Source of the DNA: an uncultured Clostridia bacterium
GTDB lineage: Bacteria; Bacillota; Clostridia; Christensenellales; Borkfalkiaceae
Assembly: GCA_944362555.1 (NCBI GenBank)
Contig: CALVTL010000007.1
Coordinates: 1-64,000 of the forward strand
DNA: 64,000 nucleotides
Direction of reading: 5' to 3'
How positions within the stretch are numbered: the first letter of the stretch is position 1; each line of letters opens with the position of its first letter. The notes beneath the pieces were generated by a model, which saw only the letters and a list, made by a program, of their open reading frames with translations, did no database searches and was not told where the DNA came from. Below, in pieces: positions 1-8,650 of the stretch. The position numbers and the translations under genes are program-made.

Positions 1-90
1 CAACTCTATTTTACCACAGATTTGTATGAACTCCTTTTTTTCTCTCATCTGTTGCACTTAATAGTATAATTCACCGTACCAAACAAACAA

Positions 91-546
91 AGAGCCTACG
101 GGCTCTTTGTTGCTCCCGACGTGGGAGCGAACCCATCCGTTCGTCCGACGCCGCAGGCGGCGCACGAGCCCCTTCGGGGCGAAGTATTCCCGGCGGGAGT
201 ACCTCGTCGGCGCAAGACCACAATGTCCGCCGCTACGTCCCTCGCGGCTTGACCAAAGACCTGCGCCTCCTCTTCCCACACATCTGCTGCGCATCTGTGC
301 GGGAGCCCTGTTTTTCAAGAGCCTACGGGCTCTTTTTTGGTGTTCGGTGTGGAAGCAAACCCGCGGTTCGCCCCATTGCGCAGCAATGGCACGAGGAGTG
401 CAGCGACGAAGTATTCCCGGCGGAAACCCAATTCTACATGAGCCTACGGGCTCTTTTTTGCTCCCGACGCGGGAGCGTCCCATCCGTTCGTCCGACGCCG
501 CAGGCGGCGCACGAGCCCCTTCGGGGCGAAGTATTCCCGCCGGGAG
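91..546. repeat. three direct ~108-bp intergenic repeats
   Basis: Three related units lie at 91-199, 318-425 and 440-546. Each starts with a GAGCC-TAC-GGGCTC hairpin followed by T residues, which looks like an intrinsic terminator on the plus strand. In units 1 and 3 a GCTCCC/GGGAGC pair, a CCGC/GCGG hairpin and a CGAGCCCCTTCGGGGCGAAG block follow, and all three end near TATTCCCGGCGG. Unit 2 is the most diverged. The open frames that cross this stretch are shadows of the repeat. I see no gene between 1 and 641. Confidence 0.8.
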
Positions 547-550
547 CACC

Positions 551-629
551 AAAGCAGGCGCCCCGCGCGGAAAGTGCGGGGCGCCTGCTTTGATTTTGCG
601 CCGCGCCCGCCGTCAAGGCGGGCGCGGCG
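551..629. other. two strong adjacent hairpins
   Basis: A perfect 16-bp stem pairs 551-566 with 576-591 and is followed on the plus strand by GATTTTG. A perfect 13-bp stem pairs 599-611 with 617-629. Both lie directly downstream of the LOG gene, which reads leftwards, so they probably stop or stabilise its transcript, although neither has a clean U-run on the minus strand. Confidence 0.6.
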
Positions 630-641
630 ATCCCAAACAAA

Positions 642-1226
642 TCAGTCGGTATTCTTCAGATCCTGCGCGGAGTAGCTGCCGGAAGTGTAGTGCTCGAGAT
701 ATTCAAAGAGCGCATCGGCATCCGTGAAGGATGCGTACATTTCGTGGCACGCCTCCGCCATAAAATTCTTTTCGGACACCTCGTGCAAAAAGGCAAAGAG
801 CGTGTTATAGTAGCCGTCGATATTGAAAAAGGCGATGGCTTTCTGATGGCGCTTGAGCTGCTTTAAGGTGATGACCTGGAAGAACTCTTCGAGCGTGCCG
901 ATGCCACCAGGGACGATGATGAACGCGTCGCAGTCGTCCTCCATCGTCGTCTTGCGCTCCGCCATCGTCTCGGTATAGGTGAGCGTATCGCACCCGCCGA
1001 AAATCTTTTCCAGCCCCTCCTCGCGGAAGAACGTGGGGATGACGCCGTGGATATACCCCCCGCCGCGCTTGGTGCCACGCGCAGCCGCCCCCATCAGCCC
1101 GGAGCCGCCCGCGCCGAACACGAGCGAATGCCCGCGCTGCGCCATGCGTTCGGCAAGCGCCTCCACCGCGTCGATATACTTTTGGTCGATCGCGGCGCTC
1201 GCCGCTCCGAAAATGCAGATCTTCAT
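642..1226 (-). CDS. LOG family (TIGR00730) nucleoside-5'-monophosphate phosphoribohydrolase
   Basis: A 194-residue Rossmann-fold protein of the LOG family, known for hydrolysing (cytokinin) nucleoside 5'-monophosphates to free base plus ribose 5-phosphate; bacterial members are often annotated as lysine-decarboxylase-like in error. The family signature PGGIGTLEE is visible at about residues 106-114, preceded by the conserved AERKTTM segment, and the N-terminus MKICIFG begins the first beta strand. I chose the ATG at 1226 because GAGGTGG lies just upstream and because homology begins there; an in-frame extension upstream reads as random sequence. It has its own promoter at 1305-1333 and is transcribed alone. 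The physiological substrate in this organism is unknown. Confidence 0.9.
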   Translation of the reverse strand: MKICIFGAASAAIDQKYIDAVEALAERMAQRGHSLVFGAGGSGLMGAAARGTKRGGGYIHGVIPTFFREEGLEKIFGGCDTLTYTETMAERKTTMEDDCDAFIIVPGGIGTLEEFFQVITLKQLKRHQKAIAFFNIDGYYNTLFAFLHEVSEKNFMAEACHEMYASFTDADALFEYLEHYTSGSYSAQDLKNTD

Positions 1227-1304
1227 GCCCTGTTCCACCTCATCAGAAAACTTGAAAAAAGCGCGCTGCCGCCCGCCGCAACGTGACCGCACAGCCGCTT
1301 TTCT

Positions 1305-1333
1305 ATTATATGGCAAATTTTGCCGTCTGTCAA
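1305..1333 (-). promoter_or_regulatory. sigma-A promoter of the LOG gene
   Basis: On the minus strand TTGACA (1328-1333), a 17-nt spacer and TATAAT (1305-1310) form a perfect consensus promoter about 80 nt upstream of the LOG start codon. Confidence 0.85.
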
Positions 1334-1408
1334 GTCCCCTCGCCCTGCAACCTAAAACTCATGAAAGGATCCTGCATTATCAAGTAAGACAGAGCAAGGC
1401 ACCCCGCC

Positions 1409-2869
1409 TTAAAACAGCCCCTTCAAGGCGGGGTAGAATTTGGTGAAGTGGCGGTACTTTTGCTCATACGCCGCGGCGATCTCGGGAACGGGCAATACCG
1501 TCTCTTTGACGCGCACGATGGCGGATGCCGCTTCTTGTACGGTTTTATATTCCCCGCAGCCGACCATCGCGAGCATTGCCGCGCCGTAGGAGGGTCCCTG
1601 CTCCGTCTGCGGAATATCGACGGGCATATTCATGACGTTGGCGATGATCTGCCGCCAGAGCTTGCTCTTCGCGCCCCCGCCGCACAGCTTGGTGCGCGGG
1701 ATTTTGGCGCCGTTCTTTTTGGCAGCTTCCAGACAGTCGCGCAAAGCGAACGCAACCCCTTCAAGCATCGCGAGCGTCATCTCGCCCCGCGTCGTATCGG
1801 GGCGCATCCCGATGAACGCGCCGCGTGCCGTCACGTCGTTGTGCGGGCTGCGCTCGCCCATGAGATAGGGCAGGAAAAAGACGTCGTTCTTGCCCATCTT
1901 CTCCTCCAGTCCCGCCTCCTCTTTCTTGTAGTCGTCCGACTGCAAGATGCCGTTCACCCACCAACTGTTGCAGCTAGCGGCGGACAGGATGCAGCCCATC
2001 AGATGCCAGCCGCCGTCCGCATGGCAGAAGGAATGCAGGGCGTTGACCTTATCCTCGTGATACGTCCTGGAAGAAACGAACAGCGTGCCGCTCGTGCCCA
2101 AAGAGATATTGCAGCCGCCCTCGCCGACGACGCCCGTGCCGACCGCTGCCGCGGCGTTATCTCCCGCGCCCGCGATGACTTTGACGTCATTCAGCCCCAC
2201 CATGTCCGCGATCTCCGCTTTGAGCGTTCCGACCGCCTCATAGCTCTCATGAAGCGCGGGGAGCTTGTCCTCGGACATGGTGGTCACATTTTCCATCTCG
2301 GGCGACCAGCGGCGGTTCTTGACGTCCAGCAGGAGCATCCCGCTCGCGTCCGAAAAATCGGTGCAGAATGCACCCGAAAGGCGGTATGCGAGGTAATCCT
2401 TGGGGAGCATGATCTTATGGATACGGGCAAAGTTTTCGGGCTCGTGCTTCTTCATCCACAAAAGTTTGGGCGCGGTGAATCCCGCAAAGGCGATGTTTCC
2501 CGTGTATGCGGAGAGCCTCTCTTTGCCGATGACCTCGTTTAGGTATTTTGTCTCCTCCTCCGTCCTGCCGTCGTTCCACAAAATGGCGGGGCGGATGACG
2601 TTGTCGTCTTTGTCAAGCGCCACCAGCCCGTGCATCTGCCCGCCGAAGGAGATGCCCCTGACTGCGGCTTTGTCCTGCCCGTTCAAAAGCTCTTTGAGCC
2701 CCTTCAGAACGGCGGAATGCCAGTCCTCGGGAGCTTGCTCGCTCCAACCGGGATGCGTATAGGAGACGGGATAGCCTTGCGTGTTCTCCGCCAAAATTTT
2801 TCCGTCCGCGGCAACGAGCAGGAGTTTTACCCCGCTCGTACCCAAGTCGATTCCGATGTATAAGTTCAT
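1409..2869 (-). CDS. xylB: FGGY-family carbohydrate kinase, xylulokinase type
   Basis: A 486-residue FGGY sugar kinase that most resembles xylulokinase, which phosphorylates D-xylulose to D-xylulose 5-phosphate for the pentose phosphate pathway. The N-terminal phosphate-binding strand YIGIDLGTSGVKLLLV, the substrate-region motif GQMHGLV, the AGAGDNAAAAVG segment and the C-terminal GGGAKSKLW are all present, and the length is normal for XylB. The ATG at 2869 follows GGAGGTTTCT; upstream in-frame sequence is repeat-like and was left out. It lies 136 nt after the isomerase gene in the same direction, so the two probably form one operon for pentose or deoxy-sugar entry. Ribulokinase-like specificity cannot be excluded given the unusual isomerase partner. 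Confidence 0.88.
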   Translation of the reverse strand: MNLYIGIDLGTSGVKLLLVAADGKILAENTQGYPVSYTHPGWSEQAPEDWHSAVLKGLKELLNGQDKAAVRGISFGGQMHGLVALDKDDNVIRPAILWNDGRTEEETKYLNEVIGKERLSAYTGNIAFAGFTAPKLLWMKKHEPENFARIHKIMLPKDYLAYRLSGAFCTDFSDASGMLLLDVKNRRWSPEMENVTTMSEDKLPALHESYEAVGTLKAEIADMVGLNDVKVIAGAGDNAAAAVGTGVVGEGGCNISLGTSGTLFVSSRTYHEDKVNALHSFCHADGGWHLMGCILSAASCNSWWVNGILQSDDYKKEEAGLEEKMGKNDVFFLPYLMGERSPHNDVTARGAFIGMRPDTTRGEMTLAMLEGVAFALRDCLEAAKKNGAKIPRTKLCGGGAKSKLWRQIIANVMNMPVDIPQTEQGPSYGAAMLAMVGCGEYKTVQEAASAIVRVKETVLPVPEIAAAYEQKYRHFTKFYPALKGLF

Positions 2870-3005
2870 AGAAACCTCCGATGATTTAAGTGCAGAGAAG
2901 CGAGCAAGAAAAGGAGCGCGCGGCTTTGCAAGGGGCGCGTACACGAACGTACGTAACCCGCAGCAAAACGCAAGCGCGACACCGTATTGCGACGCTTATA
3001 TGCGC

Positions 3006-4493
3006 TTAAAACGGGTTTTCGGTCTTGTACCTGACATTCGTAGGCTGATTATACCCGATCTCGGGCACGCCCAGGTATTTGAACACCTCAAAGAGCGCGC
3101 TGCCGAAGTGCCCGAACGCGACCGCGCCGTGGTGCGGGAAGCCGCCTTCCACCAGAACGTGGCGGTAGAACCTGCCCATCTCGGGAATGGCGAACACGCC
3201 GATCGAGCCGAAGGAGCGCGTCGCAACGGGCAGCACTTCGCCCTCGGCGACATAGGCGCGCAGCTTGTTGTCCGACGTACTTTGCAGGCGGAAGAAGGTG
3301 ATCTTCCCCGGGACGATGTCCCCTTCCAGCGTGCCGTTGGTCACTTCCACGGGAAGAGAGCGCGCCATGATCTTCTGGTACTTCATCTCGGGATGGCACA
3401 GTTTTCCCGCACACGTATTGCCGCAATGGAACCCCATGAAGGTATCCGTGAGCTTGTAGTTGAACTTGCCTTCGATGTCCGCTTTATACATCTCCTTCGG
3501 CACCGTGTTGTTGATGTCGAGAAGAGTCACGGCGTCCTCGCTGACGACCGTTCCGATGAACTCGGAGAGCGCGCCGTAGATATCCACCTCGCAGGAGACG
3601 GGAATGCCGCGCCCCGTCAGGCGGCTGTTCACATAGCAAGGGACGAACCCGAACTGCGTCTGGAACGCGGGCCAGCACTTGCCCGCGACGGCGACATATT
3701 CGCGGCTTCCCTTATGTGCCTCGATCCAATCGAGAAGGGTGAGCTCATACTGCGCAAGTTTATTTAGGATCTCGGGCTTTTTGTTTCCCGCGCCCAGTTC
3801 CTTCTCCATATCTGCGACCACTTCGGGGATGCGCTTGTCCCCCGCGTGCTTGTGGAAGGCTTCAAACAGGTCGAGTTCGGAATTCTCCTCCACTTCGACG
3901 CCGAGGTTATAGAGCTGCTGAATGGGTGCGTTGCACGCAAGGAAGTTGGTGGGGCGCGGACCGAAGGTGATGAGTTTCAAACGCTTTAAGGCGTACACGG
4001 CGCGGGCGACGGGCAGGAAGGCGTGGATCATGTCCGCGCACTCCTCCGCGTCCCCCACGGGGTATTCGGGAATATACGCCTGCACGCCGCGCAGCTTTAA
4101 GTTATAGCTTGCGTTCAGCATCCCGCAATAGGCGTCACCGCGGGAATCGGAGAGAACGGCGATGTTCTCCTCCGCCGCCGCGCAGAACATGACGGGCGCG
4201 TTCATTTTCTGCGCGTACTCTTTTGCGAGCATCGTCTCGGAAATTTCGGGACCGAAGTTGCCGAGATACACACAGAGCGCGTTGCAGCCCTCTTTTTCAA
4301 GGTCTGCAAGCGCCTCTTTCATCTGCACTTCGCTCTCGACGATGCACACGGGGCATTCGTAGATGTCCCCTTTGCCGTACTTCTTCTCGTACGCCGAAAC
4401 GAGCGCCTTTCTTCTGTTCACCGACAAACTCTCGGGGAAGCAGTCGCGCGAAACTGCCACAATGCCTACTTTCATCTTGGGAATGTTCAACAT
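3006..4493 (-). CDS. L-fucose/L-arabinose isomerase family protein
   Basis: A 495-residue sugar isomerase of the fucose/arabinose isomerase superfamily, which interconverts aldoses and ketoses using a divalent metal. The protein has the family's layout: an N-terminal Rossmann-like half (VGIVAVSRDCFPESL, the GNFGPEISET segment) and a C-terminal half with FMGFHCGNTCAGKL, FFRLQS and GGFPHHGAVAFGHFG. The ATG at 4493 has GGAG about 7 nt upstream. It sits directly upstream of the xylulokinase, so its product should be a ketose that kinase accepts. Candidates are D-xylulose, D-ribulose from D-arabinose, or L-ribulose. Family membership is clear, the substrate is not. Confidence 0.82.
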   Translation of the reverse strand: MLNIPKMKVGIVAVSRDCFPESLSVNRRKALVSAYEKKYGKGDIYECPVCIVESEVQMKEALADLEKEGCNALCVYLGNFGPEISETMLAKEYAQKMNAPVMFCAAAEENIAVLSDSRGDAYCGMLNASYNLKLRGVQAYIPEYPVGDAEECADMIHAFLPVARAVYALKRLKLITFGPRPTNFLACNAPIQQLYNLGVEVEENSELDLFEAFHKHAGDKRIPEVVADMEKELGAGNKKPEILNKLAQYELTLLDWIEAHKGSREYVAVAGKCWPAFQTQFGFVPCYVNSRLTGRGIPVSCEVDIYGALSEFIGTVVSEDAVTLLDINNTVPKEMYKADIEGKFNYKLTDTFMGFHCGNTCAGKLCHPEMKYQKIMARSLPVEVTNGTLEGDIVPGKITFFRLQSTSDNKLRAYVAEGEVLPVATRSFGSIGVFAIPEMGRFYRHVLVEGGFPHHGAVAFGHFGSALFEVFKYLGVPEIGYNQPTNVRYKTENPF

Positions 4494-4521
4494 AAAAATT
4501 CTCCGTATGGGTATCGGCAAT

Positions 4522-4549
4522 ATTATACAACAAATGCACGTTCTGTCAA
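4522..4549 (-). promoter_or_regulatory. sigma-A promoter of the isomerase-kinase operon
   Basis: Minus-strand TTGACA (4544-4549), a 16-nt spacer and TATAAT (4522-4527) lie about 30 nt upstream of the isomerase start. Confidence 0.85.
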
Positions 4550-4560
4550 CCCCTTCGCAC

Positions 4561-4585
4561 AAAAAAACCTGCGGCGGACCGCAGG
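4561..4585 (-). terminator. rho-independent terminator of the collagen-like gene
   Basis: A 7-bp stem CCTGCGG/CCGCAGG with a 4-nt loop (4568-4585) is followed on the minus strand by seven T residues (4561-4567), just after the stop of the gene at 4593. Confidence 0.85.
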
Positions 4586-4592
4586 CTCGGAT

Positions 4593-5336
4593 TTAACCGA
4601 TTTTATAGATATTTGCCGTGGCGGCGCTGTAGAGAAAATCTCCCCCCTGCCCCGCCACCTCGAGCGTGGAAGGCGCGCTCGTCACCTGCACGGGCACATT
4701 GAAGGAGACCGTCGCCGACTCCGTCGCAGAATTGAAGGTGTGCTGCACCACCGACGCGGGGACGACGGCGCCGTCCTGCTCCAGCGCAAGGCTCACGGTG
4801 AGCGGAAACGATGCCCCCGTCGCGGGCGCGAGATTGGAATGGAACGCGACCGCGTACGAACCGGGCTCCGTGAGCGTGAAGCCCCCCGCGCCCGCCGTAT
4901 GCGTGACCGCCGTTCCTGCCGATGCGCCGTTCACATCGAACAACAATGCGTTCCCCGCCGACCCCGGCGCCGACGGCGTAGAGTATGCCGACAAATACTG
5001 CGCCTCCGCCGCAGGGCCTGTTGCCCCCGTTGCTCCGGTTGCTCCCGTTGCGCCCGCAGAGCCCGTTGCACCGGTTGCCCCCGTGGCGCCGTCCGCTCCC
5101 GCAGTACCTGTTGCGCCTGTCGCTCCTGTCGCTCCCGTTGCACCCGTTGCGCCCGTTGCGCCGGTTGGGCCGGTTGCTCCGGTCGCGCCGGTTGCTCCCG
5201 TTGCCCCTGTTGCTCCTGTGGGAGAGAGGGAGGCGGGAGAAAAGTCGATCACTTTGACGGGCACGAGCGCGGACGCACTGCCGTAGCTGCCCGTGCAGCA
5301 GACGCTGCAGCAGGGAATAACAATACATTCATCCAT
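4593..5336 (-). CDS. collagen-like repeat protein, BclA-type spore-surface/exosporium protein
   Basis: A 247-residue protein with three parts. The short N-terminus [16 protein letters not shown] is cysteine-rich. A collagen-like stretch of about two dozen G-A-T/G-P-T triplets follows (about residues 38-110). The C-terminal domain of about 135 residues (from [12 protein letters not shown] to IYKIG) resembles the trimeric jelly-roll domain of exosporium BclA proteins. Such proteins form filaments on spores and the threonines are usually glycosylated. The ATG at 5336 has a perfect AAGGAGG at 5341-5349 on the minus strand; the longer in-frame extension upstream translates a 37-bp tandem repeat and is not real. 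The glycosyltransferase gene 940 bp away, divergently oriented, could modify it (inference only). The triplet repeat makes this gene prone to length variation. Confidence 0.85.
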   Translation of the reverse strand: MDECIVIPCCSVCCTGSYGSASALVPVKVIDFSPASLSPTGATGATGATGATGATGPTGATGATGATGATGATGATGTAGADGATGATGATGSAGATGATGATGATGPAAEAQYLSAYSTPSAPGSAGNALLFDVNGASAGTAVTHTAGAGGFTLTEPGSYAVAFHSNLAPATGASFPLTVSLALEQDGAVVPASVVQHTFNSATESATVSFNVPVQVTSAPSTLEVAGQGGDFLYSAATANIYKIG

Positions 5337-5400
5337 CCGGATTCCTCCTTGGTCTCGGGCATGGCTGCCCGCTATCAGGATATGCGCCCGCCGCACCAAA

Positions 5401-5585
5401 ACGTGCCTGCCCCACCTTGCTGCCATACCGCACAAAAACGTGCCTGCCCCATCCCGCCGCCATACTGCACAAAAGCGTGCCTGCCCCATCCCGCCGCCAT
5501 ACTGCACAAAAGCGTGCCTGCCCCATCCCGCCGCCATACTGCACAAAAGCGTGCCTGCCCCATCCCGCCGCCATACTGCACAAAA
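5401..5585. repeat. 37-bp tandem repeat, five copies
   Basis: Five head-to-tail copies of a 37-bp unit begin at 5401, 5438, 5475, 5512 and 5549. The last three copies are almost identical, and degenerate half-copies with ACAAAAACGTGC cores continue to about 5650. There are no spacers, so this is not a CRISPR array, and 37 is not a multiple of three, so it is not coding. It lies in the 5' region of the collagen-like gene. Confidence 0.92.
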
Positions 5586-5699
5586 GCGCGCTCCCCTTTT
5601 GCCGTTTCCCTTTCGCCGTTCCACGCACAAAAACGTGCTCCCCCTTTGCAATTCCCTGCGCAAACGCGCATCTCTCCCCTCCTCACGCAGACAATAAAC

Positions 5700-6215
5700 A
5701 TCCACCGGCCGGTGGTTTTTCATTTGACTTCGCCTGCGGCTCGTGCCGCCATAGGCGGGGCGGGCTGTAAGCCCTCATATTACCGGCAGCGCGCAAGTCG
5801 CGCCTGTGACGACCTGACAGTCACGCATTTGTTACTTGTTACCCGTAAACGGGTCTCATGCCTTCCCCCGAGGGGGAAGGCTTTCACCCCCCCGCTCCTT
5901 GTCACTTACAAGGAGGTCCCTCACATTCGTTCGGGATGACATAATATTTTCGCCCGCCCGTCACAACAACATAAGGCTCCCTTGCAACATCCCACAAAAA
6001 TTTAAAAATTTTTGTGGGAACCCTGCAAAGGCAGCTGTCACGAAGTGACTGAGGGATTGTCCTGCCCGCGCGGCACTTTGCATTGACAATCCCCCCTTTG
6101 TCCTCCCGAATAGGGCTCCCGCAAAAATGCGCAGTATTTTTGTGGGACAGTCGCAAGGGGGGCAGGGAATAATGAGATCCCTCACATTCGTTCGGGATGA
6201 CATGAGGGGCAGGCG
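5700..6215. repeat. composite intergenic repeat cluster (copy A)
   Basis: This gap holds no gene that I can support. It contains palindromic modules found again in the window: a CCCACAAAAA hairpin at 5991-6018, a GTCACGAAGTGAC hairpin with the GAGGGATTGTCCTGCC block at about 6036-6066, a CCCGCAAAAA hairpin at 6118-6146, and the CATTCGTTCGGGATGACAT block at 5926-5942 and again at 6185-6203. The same module order recurs at 8816-8990. Confidence 0.8.
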
Positions 6216-6278
6216 GCATGACGCAGAGCGCAGCGCCGCCCGTCACGCGGGGACGGGCGGCGGGAATATATTAAAAGC

Positions 6279-7343
6279 ATGAAGCTCTCCCTTTGCATGA
6301 TCGTAAAAGACGAGGAGGCGGTGCTGGGGCGCTGTCTTGCAAGCGCCGCCGCGGTCGCAGATGAGATCGTGGTCGCCGACACGGGCAGCACGGACGCGAC
6401 CAAGGACGTCGCGCGCAGGTTTTCGGCACGCGTTCTGAACGTTGCATGGACGGACGATTTTTCCGCCGCCCGCAACTTCTCGTTTGAACAGGCGACGGGC
6501 GACTATCTGTTTTGGCTGGACGCCGACGACATCATCCCCTCGGACATGGTACCCGCCTTTCTCGCGCTCAAAGAGCGTATCTGCGAGGCGAACGCGGACA
6601 TGGTGGTGTGCAAATATGTAAGCGGCGATCTGTGTTACTTCCGCGAACGCATCGTAAAACGGGGCGCGTTCCGCTGGCAGGGGCGGGTACATGAGTGCAT
6701 CGCCCCGCACGGAAAAGTGCTGCGCAGCGACGCCTGCGTTCTGCACGCGGGCAGCGCAAAGGAGCGCGGCGCACGCAATCTGCATATCTACCAAAAGTGG
6801 CGGGCGGAGGAGGCGCTCTCCCCGCGCGATCTGTTTTATTACGGGCGGGAACTCTTTTACAACCGCCTGTATGCCGAGGCGGAGGGCGTGCTCGAGGAGA
6901 TGCTCGCGGGCGACGGGTGGTACGTCAACAAGATCGAGGCGTGCCGCGTGCTCTCCGACTGCTGCGCCGCGCAAGGGAAGCGGGAGCGGGCGATCGGCGC
7001 GCTGCTGCGCTCATTTTTATACGGCGTTCCGCGCGGCGGCGTGTGTCACGCGCTGGGCAGGCGCTTTCAGGAGGCGGGGCGGCTGCGGGAGGCGGTGTAT
7101 TGGTATGAACGCGCCCTCGCCTGCCCCGACTTCTCCCCCGAGGGCGACTTCGACATTCCAAACGAGCGCACCCTCTTTCCCCTTCTGGGACTGACGTTCT
7201 GCCTCGATCAGCTGGGGGAACACGAACGAGCGCGCGCCTGCCACGAACGCGCCGCCGCCCTCGCCCCCGAACACCCCTCCGTGGTGCACAACGCGGCGTA
7301 TTTCGCACAGCAAAAAAGCCCGCAGGATGCGGGCATTTCGTAA
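6279..7343 (+). CDS. family 2 glycosyltransferase with C-terminal TPR region
   Basis: A 354-residue inverting GT-A glycosyltransferase. The N-terminal domain opens with LSLCMIVKDEEAVLGRCL, followed by the nucleotide-sugar motif IVVADTGSTDAT and the metal-binding DxD region FWLDADDI at about residues 84-91. It ends with the RWQGRVHE segment typical of SunS-like and TPR-associated GT2 enzymes. The C-terminal half (about 190-345) is made of helical TPR-like repeats that probably bind the protein acceptor. No Shine-Dalgarno sequence is visible; instead TATATT sits 6 nt before the ATG, so a leaderless transcript is possible. The nearest plausible acceptor is the collagen-like spore protein on the other strand, which is a guess from proximity. 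Confidence 0.85.
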   Translation: MKLSLCMIVKDEEAVLGRCLASAAAVADEIVVADTGSTDATKDVARRFSARVLNVAWTDDFSAARNFSFEQATGDYLFWLDADDIIPSDMVPAFLALKERICEANADMVVCKYVSGDLCYFRERIVKRGAFRWQGRVHECIAPHGKVLRSDACVLHAGSAKERGARNLHIYQKWRAEEALSPRDLFYYGRELFYNRLYAEAEGVLEEMLAGDGWYVNKIEACRVLSDCCAAQGKRERAIGALLRSFLYGVPRGGVCHALGRRFQEAGRLREAVYWYERALACPDFSPEGDFDIPNERTLFPLLGLTFCLDQLGEHERARACHERAAALAPEHPSVVHNAAYFAQQKSPQDAGIS

Positions 7344-7400
7344 ATTTTGAACGGCGCTGTTGCGGCAAGCCGCGTTCATGCGAATTGCGGCGCGCAGCTC

Positions 7401-8273
7401 TCACACGCGCGGCGCGCAGCGCTGCACGATCTTTGCGCGGACGGGGTACACCGCGTCGGGCGTTGTCAGCACTTCGCCGATATGATCCGCCTCCACCCTG
7501 CCGCGGCGCACGTTCTTGACGGAGAGGATGTCCCCCTTCACGTCGGCGCGGACGTCGCTGTATTCAAAGGCGAGGTCGGCGTTCTCCATCGTGCAATCGA
7601 TGAGGCGGAGACGCCTGCAATAGCAGAGCGGCTGCGTGCCCCGGATGCGGCAGCGGATGAGGGTGAGCCCCTCCGAATACCAGCCGAGGTACTCGCCGTC
7701 CACTTCGCAGTCGATGAGAGTCGCCCCCTTCGCGTGCCAGAAGGCGTCTTTGGTGTGCAGGACGCAACGTTCAAGGCGCACGTTCCGCGTGTATTGGAAG
7801 GAGTATTTGCCCGAAAAATGCAGCCCTTCGGCAACGATATTGCGGCTGCCAAAAAAGGCGTATTCGGACGTCACTGCCGTCGAACGAAGGGAGATGCCGC
7901 GGCTGCGCCAGCCGAACTCGGGCGAGACGACCTCTCCCCCGTCGATGCGCACGTTCGTGCACTCGCGCACCGCCTTGATACCGTGCAATTTGCAGTTTTC
8001 AAGAAACACATCCTCGTCATACCAGAGCGCCGCGCGGCAGTTCTCCGTCATGGTGCAATCGGAAAGCCGCACCTCTTTTGTGTGCCATAAGGGATAGCGC
8101 AGGTCGAAAAAGCAATCCTGCGCCAGGATCCGGCGACTCTCTTTGAGCGCCGACTCACCGTCCTCCGCCCCCTCGAAGCGGCAGTCTTCGAGCCGCACGT
8201 CGCGCGCGGCATACAGCGCCCGCTCCGCCGGAAACCGTTGTCCCGAAATTATCTTTTCTTCGTCTTTCATCAT
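7401..8273 (-). CDS. DUF3737 family right-handed beta-helix-like protein
   Basis: A 290-residue cytoplasmic protein with no signal peptide. It is made of repeating short strands of the type 'VRLEDCRF', 'VRLSDCTM', 'VFLENCKL' and 'LTLIRCRI', each roughly 20 residues apart, as expected for a solenoid of the pentapeptide/beta-helix kind. The N-terminal IISGQRFPAERALYAARDVRLEDC and the central FFGSRNIVAEGLHFSGKYSFQYTRNV segment are characteristic of DUF3737. Biochemical function of the family is not known to me. Two ATGs are adjacent (8273 and 8270) with only a weak ribosome binding site. It has its own promoter at 8322-8350 and is transcribed alone. Confidence 0.82.
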   Translation of the reverse strand: MMKDEEKIISGQRFPAERALYAARDVRLEDCRFEGAEDGESALKESRRILAQDCFFDLRYPLWHTKEVRLSDCTMTENCRAALWYDEDVFLENCKLHGIKAVRECTNVRIDGGEVVSPEFGWRSRGISLRSTAVTSEYAFFGSRNIVAEGLHFSGKYSFQYTRNVRLERCVLHTKDAFWHAKGATLIDCEVDGEYLGWYSEGLTLIRCRIRGTQPLCYCRRLRLIDCTMENADLAFEYSDVRADVKGDILSVKNVRRGRVEADHIGEVLTTPDAVYPVRAKIVQRCAPRV

Positions 8274-8321
8274 GCTCTTATCCCGCGGATCTGTTATAGA
8301 ACATTTCTTTATACCACAGAT

Positions 8322-8350
8322 ATTCTATCATAAAACGCCGCGCCTGTCGA
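8322..8350 (-). promoter_or_regulatory. promoter of the DUF3737 gene
   Basis: Minus-strand TCGACA (8345-8350), a 17-nt spacer and TAGAAT (8322-8327) give a good sigma-A match about 50 nt upstream of the start. Confidence 0.6.
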
Positions 8351-8416
8351 ATGCTTATTTTTTATGGCGAATGATACACGGCGGACATGGCATAAGCAAT
8401 CGAGAAGCCCCCTTCC

Positions 8417-8640
8417 GTCATTCCGCCCGACGCAAGGAGAAATGCCTGCTTGCAGGAGCATTTCGACGAAGCGGCGCACGAGCCCCAAAGGGGTGAAGTC
8501 AGCGAGCCGAAAACGAACGCGAGGGATCCCCCCGCTTACTTATTCCTTATAATGCGTCATCCCGAGAAGGGCGTAAGCCCGACGAGGGATCCCCTCGCTT
8601 CTTTATCCCTTTCCGGGAGATCCCTCCACTCCACTGCGTT
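8417..8640. repeat. palindromic repeat modules (CACGAGCCCC type and CATCCCGA type)
   Basis: 8417-8510 carries a GTCATTCCG start, a GCCTGCTTGCAGG hairpin, and CGGCGCACGAGCCCCAAAGG with a GGGG(C/T)GAAGT end. The same order, in either orientation, occurs at 10602-10698, 10724-10805 and twice at 31771-31935. 8557-8600 and 8620-8658 carry GTCATCCCGA...GAGGGATC modules. No gene is supported here. Confidence 0.75.
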
Positions 8641-8650
8641 CCGTGTTCGG

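Noticed and set aside
58..727. Long open frames on both strands at the left edge
   Set aside because: They run through direct repeats, give arginine- and proline-rich translations, and have no ribosome binding sites. They are shadows of GC-rich repeats.
4666..5286. Plus-strand open frame opposite the collagen-like gene (APVAPV repeats)
   Set aside because: It is the antisense of the collagen triplets and has no start signals.
5401..5585. Possible CRISPR array (37-bp units)
   Set aside because: The whole 37-bp unit repeats without unique spacers, and no cas gene is in the window.
5337..5723. N-terminal extension of the collagen-like protein by 129 residues
   Set aside because: The extension translates the 37-bp tandem repeat. 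A perfect AAGGAGG precedes the internal ATG at 5336.
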